Assembly: GCA_021795535.1 (NCBI GenBank)
Contig: JAJYPG010000076.1
Coordinates: 1 to 6,456 of the forward strand
Reading direction: 5' to 3'
Length of the DNA stretch: 6,456 nucleotides
From: Planctomycetota bacterium
Lineage (GTDB): Bacteria; Planctomycetota; Phycisphaerae; WQYP01
The translations under genes were made by a program, and so were the position numbers. The notes under the pieces were generated by a model, which did no database searches, had not been told where the DNA came from, and saw only the letters and a program-made list of their open reading frames with translations. Positions 5,693 to 6,456 of this stretch are shown here, piece by piece. The stretch's first letter is position 1; every line of letters starts with the position of its first letter.

Positions 5693-5767
5693 GGTGGATT
5701 ACGGGACTCGAACCCGCGACCCCGAGGACCACAACCCCGTGCTCTAACCAACTGAGCTAAATCCACC
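5693..5767 (-). tRNA. tRNA-His, anticodon GTG
   Basis: Read on the minus strand, all cloverleaf arms pair. The acceptor is GTGGATT/AATCCAC, with an extra 5' G (G-1, base 5767) opposite discriminator C73 (base 5693), the identity element of histidine tRNA. The D arm is GCTC/GAGC with a 9-base AGTTGGTTA loop; the anticodon arm is CGGGG/CCTCG (one G:U) with loop TTGTGGT and anticodon GTG at 5732-5730; the T arm is GCGGG/CCCGT with TTCGAGT. CCA is not encoded: C73 is followed by C and then T6, so CCA must be added after transcription. The gene has its own promoter upstream. Confidence 0.97.
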
Positions 5768-5784
5768 ATTAAGTTGAATTCATT

Positions 5785-5813
5785 AGTCTAAGATTACCAT
5801 GGCAAGCCGTCAA
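5785..5813 (-). promoter_or_regulatory. Promoter of tRNA-His
   Basis: On the minus strand, TTGACG (5813-5808) and TAGACT (5790-5785) are separated by exactly 17 bases, a good sigma-70-type arrangement (5 of 6 and 4 of 6 consensus bases). Initiation about 7 bases after the -10 box would leave a 5' leader of roughly 10 bases before the tRNA, for RNase P to remove. The -35 box includes the TGA stop codon of the transporter gene (5812-5810). Confidence 0.65.
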
Positions 5814-6456
5814 TCCGCAGGCCGAGGCTTGTAATGGCGATGCGGGGCATTGAGGAGAAATATCAGCGGAATACAGCAGGCGCAAAGCACAGCAAGCAGA
5901 CGGAAATCGTCGGCGAAAGCCCATACCGCAGATTGTTGTTTGACCATGCGATAGGCCAAGGCCAGACTCTGCTGGTGTACGGTAGCGGGTGGGCCGGTGT
6001 GGGCCAGAACTCTCTGCAGGTGGGCAATTGTGGCGCGCCACTGCGGGTTGGAGGCATTGGCATGGGTGATAAGTAAATTCTGCCGTGCCTGACTGGTGCG
6101 GCTAAGCATGGTGGTGGTGATGGAAATGCCGATGGCGCCACCCATGTTGCGCATCAGGTTGTAAATACTGCTGCCGTTGCCAATCTGTTCATTACGCAGA
6201 GTCCCCATGGTAGTGGTGGTCAGGGGAATAAACAGCAGGCTGGTGGCAAAGCCATTAATAATAATGGGCCAGGTTACCGTGAACATGCCGACATCCAGCG
6301 TTATATTCCCGAGCAATGCGCTGGACCAGGCCAGGGCTATTAGCGCAAGAATCATGAAAAGACGCGAATCAATCACACCCACAAGTCGCCCGGCCAGCAA
6401 AATGCCGACCACCGACCCCAGGCCGCGCGGGCTTACCGCCAGACCGCTTTGCAGAG
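5810..6456 (-). CDS. EmrB/QacA-type (DHA2) MFS efflux transporter, C-terminal part
   Basis: The 3' part of a minus-strand gene whose 5' end lies beyond the right edge: the frame is open through base 6456, giving about 215 residues. It is an inner-membrane proton-driven exporter of the 14-helix DHA2 family, which pumps drugs or other small compounds, often with an EmrA-type adaptor. Seen: LQSGLAVSPRGLGSVVGILL near the edge, matching the DHA2 AGL..PRGLG signature; hydrophobic segments LFMILALIALAWSSALLG and FTVTWPIIINGFATSLLFIP; then TTTTMGTLRNEQIGNGSSIY, NLMRNMGGAIGISITTTMLSR (family hallmark RN-x-GG-x-IG), a soluble loop with QARQNLLITHANASNPQW, and a last helix RLLAVLCACCIPLIFLL before a short basic tail HRHYKPRPAD. 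The normal end and stop codon suggest an intact C-terminus. The GTG at 6412 is internal, not the start. Substrate unknown. tRNA-His follows 42 bases downstream on the same strand. Confidence 0.88.
   Translation of the reverse strand, partial: LQSGLAVSPRGLGSVVGILLAGRLVGVIDSRLFMILALIALAWSSALLGNITLDVGMFTVTWPIIINGFATSLLFIPLTTTTMGTLRNEQIGNGSSIYNLMRNMGGAIGISITTTMLSRTSQARQNLLITHANASNPQWRATIAHLQRVLAHTGPPATVHQQSLALAYRMVKQQSAVWAFADDFRLLAVLCACCIPLIFLLNAPHRHYKPRPAD

Noticed and set aside
5834..6076. Plus-strand frame opposite the transporter gene
   Set aside because: Antisense shadow; the minus strand carries clear DHA2 transporter motifs throughout.
1..6456. CRISPR array, toxin-antitoxin pair, retron or defence cassette
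   Set aside because: No regularly spaced direct repeats and no defence-type protein motifs were found; XerD has housekeeping features rather than those of a phage or integron integrase.

Overview
The window looks like a piece of chromosome from a Planctomycetota bacterium, perhaps Phycisphaerae-like. This is inferred from gene content, not from a marker gene. The pointers are a very short histone H1-like (Hc1-type) protein, a FabA/FabZ-like hot-dog dehydratase with an extended N-terminus, and a shortened UvrC-like protein. From memory, all three resemble proteins of that phylum. Base composition is moderate, with AT-rich islands only in the intergenic DNA.

Layout, left to right. (1) A plus-strand thioredoxin reductase gene, trxB (170-1156), starts at a GTG behind a clear ribosome binding site and a perfect TATAAT box. 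(2) A 58-codon plus-strand gene (1407-1583) encodes an Hc1/H1-like DNA-binding protein. (3) After about 410 bases without a convincing gene come two plus-strand genes 45 bases apart: the FabZ-like dehydratase (1995-2468) and a 473-residue UvrC-like protein (2514-3935). The second keeps the UvrC cysteine cluster and UVR helix pair, but its GIY-YIG domain looks dead and the C-terminal UvrC nuclease half is absent. (4) An intergenic region (3936-4259) holds a widely spaced inverted repeat and a 32-base near-perfect palindrome of REP type. (5) Next is a complete XerD-type tyrosine recombinase with all catalytic residues (4260-5216). (6) A 476-base non-coding stretch (5217-5692) contains hairpins and an AT-rich, dif-like candidate site. 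(7) On the minus strand are tRNA-His(GTG) at 5693-5767, with a good sigma-70-type promoter whose -35 box overlaps the upstream stop codon, and the C-terminal part of an EmrB/QacA-type (DHA2) efflux transporter that runs off the right edge.

The genes do not form one pathway. trxB (redox), hc1 (nucleoid), fabZ-like (lipid or related acyl chemistry) and xerD (chromosome dimer resolution) are ordinary housekeeping functions. Only the fabZ-like/uvrC-like pair is close enough to suggest co-transcription. The least ordinary items are the apparently nuclease-dead UvrC paralogue, the minimal histone H1-like protein, the palindromes on both sides of xerD, and the dif-like sequence about 210 bases downstream of xerD. 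I see no CRISPR array, no insertion sequence with a transposase gene, and no clear new multi-gene system.
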